64,000 nucleotides of DNA, from the NCBI GenBank assembly GCA_002336805.1, contig DDEZ01000013.1, forward strand, positions 257,962-321,961, in the 5' to 3' direction. Positions within the stretch are counted from its first letter, which is position 1; each line of letters opens with the position of its first letter. The translations under genes were made by a program, and so were the position numbers. Positions 61,826 to 64,000 of the stretch are shown piece after piece. This stretch comes from Bacteroidetes bacterium UBA1941. GTDB lineage: Bacteria > Bacteroidota > Bacteroidia > Chitinophagales > LD1. The notes beneath the pieces were generated by a model. That model ran no database searches and was not told the origin of the DNA. It was given only the letters and a program-made list of their open reading frames with translations.

Positions 61826-62881
61826 GTTTAGAAAATTTCTTGTGTTGCTCCTTACGGAGTAGTTTTCTTCTATCCGGCTGCGTGCTGCAGCTCCTGCGCG
61901 TATGCGCTGGCCCGCATCTGCCAGGTAGGTGGTGATAGCCCGCTCCCAGTCCTGGTCTGTAGCACAGATCATCCCATTCACATGATCGTCTACTATCTGC
62001 GTATTGACACCTACGGGTGATACGAGCGCCGGTATGCCGAGGCTCATGTATTGCAGCGCCTTAAAGCCGCATTTGCCGCGTGCCCACTGGTCATCTGTGA
62101 GAGGCATGAGTCCTATATTGAACTGCAGGAGGTCGGCTATCTCAGTGTCCTTATTCCAATGTTTATAGTGTAGTGAGCGCAGATCAGCTTTTAGTTTGCG
62201 GTTTGAGATGACCATAAAGGTAAAATCATACTGCTGCTCCAGGCGGGCGAGTATAGGTATGATGTGGTCCAGGTACTGCGCCGTAGAGTGGGTGCCCGTC
62301 CAGCCTATCACTATACGGTCGGTGTGCTGGTCTTTCACCTGGTTGTGCAGGTGCTCTGTGTCTATAGTCGTTGGGTTGACCACTACGCGGCTGTTATACT
62401 GCCGGGCATAGTCTGCCAGGTAGTCATTGCCACAGGATACGCGCCATGCCCAGCGGCATATGGAGGCTACCTTGCTATGCCACTTGAGACCAGCCGCTAT
62501 TTTATTGTGTGCAGATGTATTGGAGAGCCAGATGGCATCGTCGTAGTCGTATATTATTTTCTTGCCTAGTATCTTAGCTATGATCCATTCAAATACGGGC
62601 GGGCCGATAGGAGTAGCCTCACGGTGTATGAAGACAAAGTCATATCCCGGTATGCGCAGCAGGTCACCGCAGCGGCGCCAGAGTCCCCTCAGTATACCGA
62701 GTACTTTGGCAGCAGTATGCCCCTGCCTGTACAGGATATGCCACGTGTCATGATCCAGAAAGGCGCTGATATGAAAAGAGAAGCTATGGGCCGAGAGCGC
62801 TGTATAGTACTGCTCAAAGCGGAAGCGCTGTGACGGGGCTTCCCCATGGGGATATGGCACTATAAAGTAAATCTTCTTCAT
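61814..62881 (-). CDS. Family 4-type glycosyltransferase
   Basis: 355 residues, GT-B. IYFIVPYPHGEAPSQRFRFE at the N terminus; IIYDYDDAIWLSNTSAHNKI in the middle; donor-site region IVIGWTGTHSTAQYLDHIIP, FNIGLMPLTDDQWARGKCGF and KALQYMSLGIPALVSPVGVN (E-x7-E motif replaced by a KxxQYM-type variant). It probably adds sugars to a surface polymer. The ATG overlaps the stop of the next glycosyltransferase by 4 bp. Confidence 0.85.
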   Translation of the reverse strand: MKKIYFIVPYPHGEAPSQRFRFEQYYTALSAHSFSFHISAFLDHDTWHILYRQGHTAAKVLGILRGLWRRCGDLLRIPGYDFVFIHREATPIGPPVFEWIIAKILGKKIIYDYDDAIWLSNTSAHNKIAAGLKWHSKVASICRWAWRVSCGNDYLADYARQYNSRVVVNPTTIDTEHLHNQVKDQHTDRIVIGWTGTHSTAQYLDHIIPILARLEQQYDFTFMVISNRKLKADLRSLHYKHWNKDTEIADLLQFNIGLMPLTDDQWARGKCGFKALQYMSLGIPALVSPVGVNTQIVDDHVNGMICATDQDWERAITTYLADAGQRIRAGAAARSRIEENYSVRSNTRNFLNLFS

Positions 62882-64000
62882 ACCACTGTATCCTTCAGCT
62901 TATCGTATACTGCCTTATATCTCTTCACGCCTTCGGCTAATGCATAATAGCGGTAGCCGCCCTGCTGTATGTGCTCGTGATCAATAGCCAGCAGGCGATC
63001 TATCTGGGAGGCTGCATAGCTATAGTCTGATGCAGTGAAACCATCCAGTGCGATACCAGCCTGCGTATCTTCTATGATGTGGTCTACGTCTCCTACTCCC
63101 TTATTGCAGATCAGGGGTATACCCATGGCCATCAGTTCACCTTGCTTGGTAGGAGAGGAGGCTTTTTTGGAGTAGGCAGGTTTAATAAAGAATATAGCGA
63201 TCTGTGACAGGCTGAGGAAAGTGGCCACCTGGTCGTAGGGGCTTTCTCTTACGATGATCCTGTCTGCCGGGATATCCTTCTTTTGAGCTTTTTCATAGAC
63301 TAAGGATGGTGCATCTGCTGTGATAAAGAGGAACTTCAAATGAGGGCGCGCAGTGAGCGCTGCAGCGAAAAGATCCAGCATCTCGTCCAGCATATACCAG
63401 GTGCCAAGTGATCCGAGATAGGACATCACGATGTCCTGGTCATCAATACCGAGTTCGGCCTTTAATGCCTGCCGGCGGGATTCATCTATTTTCTTCGGGT
63501 CAAATTTACTAAGGTCTGTGCAACAGGGTATGACAGTAATGGGAAGTAGTGCAGTGCGTAGTTTCCAGCCTTGCATCTCCTGGCGTGCATTGTCAGTGAG
63601 GCTGATGACCTGGTCTGCGGTGAGCAGGTATTCCTTTTCTTTTTTCTTGAAAAACTCGTAGATGGTTTTGTACGGCTGCTTATCTCTCGGCCAGATGCCG
63701 CCGTCTATGCGCTCATCTGCCCAGAAGCCACGCATATCAAAGATCATTTTCACTCCGTATTTCTTCTTGAGCCAGAGGCCGACCAGTGCACTGATATAGC
63801 TGCGGCAGTGCACTATGTCATACGGCTCACGCTCATACTCCAGTACTGCAACGCGGCGCATCTGCCATATGTCCCAAAGGGTAGATAGGATAGGAGGCCT
63901 CTTGGTATAATGCTGTGGCAGCCACCTGATATTATGAGCCTGTAGCAGATCAGCTATCGCCTTGCTTCCTTTGTCGTAGCGCTCTGGCTTCTCAAAGCTC
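62878..64000 (-). CDS. Family 4-type glycosyltransferase, 5' end outside window
   Basis: The frame is open to the window edge (upstream residues SFEKPERYDKGSKAIADLLQ and IRWLPQHYTKRP continue the protein), so the ATG at 63861 is internal. Motifs: YDIVHCRSYISALVGLWLKK, FDMRGFWADERI, TVIPCCTDLSKFDP, VMSYLGSLGTWYMLDEMLDL, IVRESPYDQVATFLSLSQIA and KQGELMAMGIPLICNKGVGD (the E-x7-E-like donor site). At least 373 residues are visible. Operon with the preceding glycosyltransferase. Confidence 0.9.
   Translation of the reverse strand, partial: SFEKPERYDKGSKAIADLLQAHNIRWLPQHYTKRPPILSTLWDIWQMRRVAVLEYEREPYDIVHCRSYISALVGLWLKKKYGVKMIFDMRGFWADERIDGGIWPRDKQPYKTIYEFFKKKEKEYLLTADQVISLTDNARQEMQGWKLRTALLPITVIPCCTDLSKFDPKKIDESRRQALKAELGIDDQDIVMSYLGSLGTWYMLDEMLDLFAAALTARPHLKFLFITADAPSLVYEKAQKKDIPADRIIVRESPYDQVATFLSLSQIAIFFIKPAYSKKASSPTKQGELMAMGIPLICNKGVGDVDHIIEDTQAGIALDGFTASDYSYAASQIDRLLAIDHEHIQQGGYRYYALAEGVKRYKAVYDKLKDTVV

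Overview
The window looks like a chromosome segment of a Bacteroidota bacterium, probably of the Chitinophagales type. The order-level guess is inference. The phylum call rests on a porP-gldK-gldL-gldM-gldN block and a porZ-like gene for the type IX secretion system (T9SS), several secreted proteins with T9SS sorting tails, a TPP-riboswitch TonB receptor, a PafA-type alkaline phosphatase, and TAnnTTTG-type -7 promoter boxes. No rRNA, tRNA or CRISPR was recognised.

Layout. 1-11 kb: a TPR protein entering from the left, a TPR/class III cyclase-like membrane protein, a TPP-riboswitch-controlled TonB receptor, a YkgJ-type protein, carA, a toxin-antitoxin pair and uvrB. 11-20 kb: a GT-B-like protein, pafA, a lipoprotein and the T9SS core block. 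20-30 kb: a DivIC/FtsB-like protein, cysD-cysN-rhodanese, a 1268-residue T9SS-exported adhesin-like protein, and a redoxin beside a heme-c/copper monooxygenase with a sorting tail. 30-39 kb: dinB divergent from a LexA-like repressor around a palindromic operator, ogt, and three T9SS cargo genes (one frameshifted) ending in a TlpA-type lipoprotein. 39-46 kb: gatB, then an AT-rich accessory stretch with a startless small ORF between hairpin repeats, a frameshifted defence-like ATPase, dense palindromic repeats and an orphan terminase-small-subunit-like gene. 46-56 kb: recO, a YfhO-like membrane protein, porZ, ileS, lspA. 56-64 kb: glycosyltransferases, dgkA, small lipoproteins, a FeoA-like protein and a half-length asparaginase. 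The last glycosyltransferase runs off the right end.

The most unusual object is inside ileS. A 483-bp segment bounded by 23-bp near-perfect inverted repeats (C5-N3-C5-AAA-G5) carries an intact DUF559 (VSR-like, PD-(D/E)XK) endonuclease domain. It lies in frame in a catalytic-domain loop of isoleucyl-tRNA synthetase, with no intein splicing residues. Similar C5/G5 palindromes stand alone between genes at about 45.76-45.89 kb and, in weaker form, near 29.83 and 32.29 kb. This suggests a mobile family whose full-length form carries an endonuclease and can sit inside an essential protein.

How the genes connect: GldK/L/M/N and a PorP/SprF-type protein build the T9SS motor and outer-membrane parts. 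PorZ serves the cell-surface attachment step. Five other genes here encode likely passengers or relatives (23.7, 28.1, 33.3, 35.2 and 35.9 kb). lspA matures the many lipoproteins, including GldK. The right end is a surface-polysaccharide assembly region.
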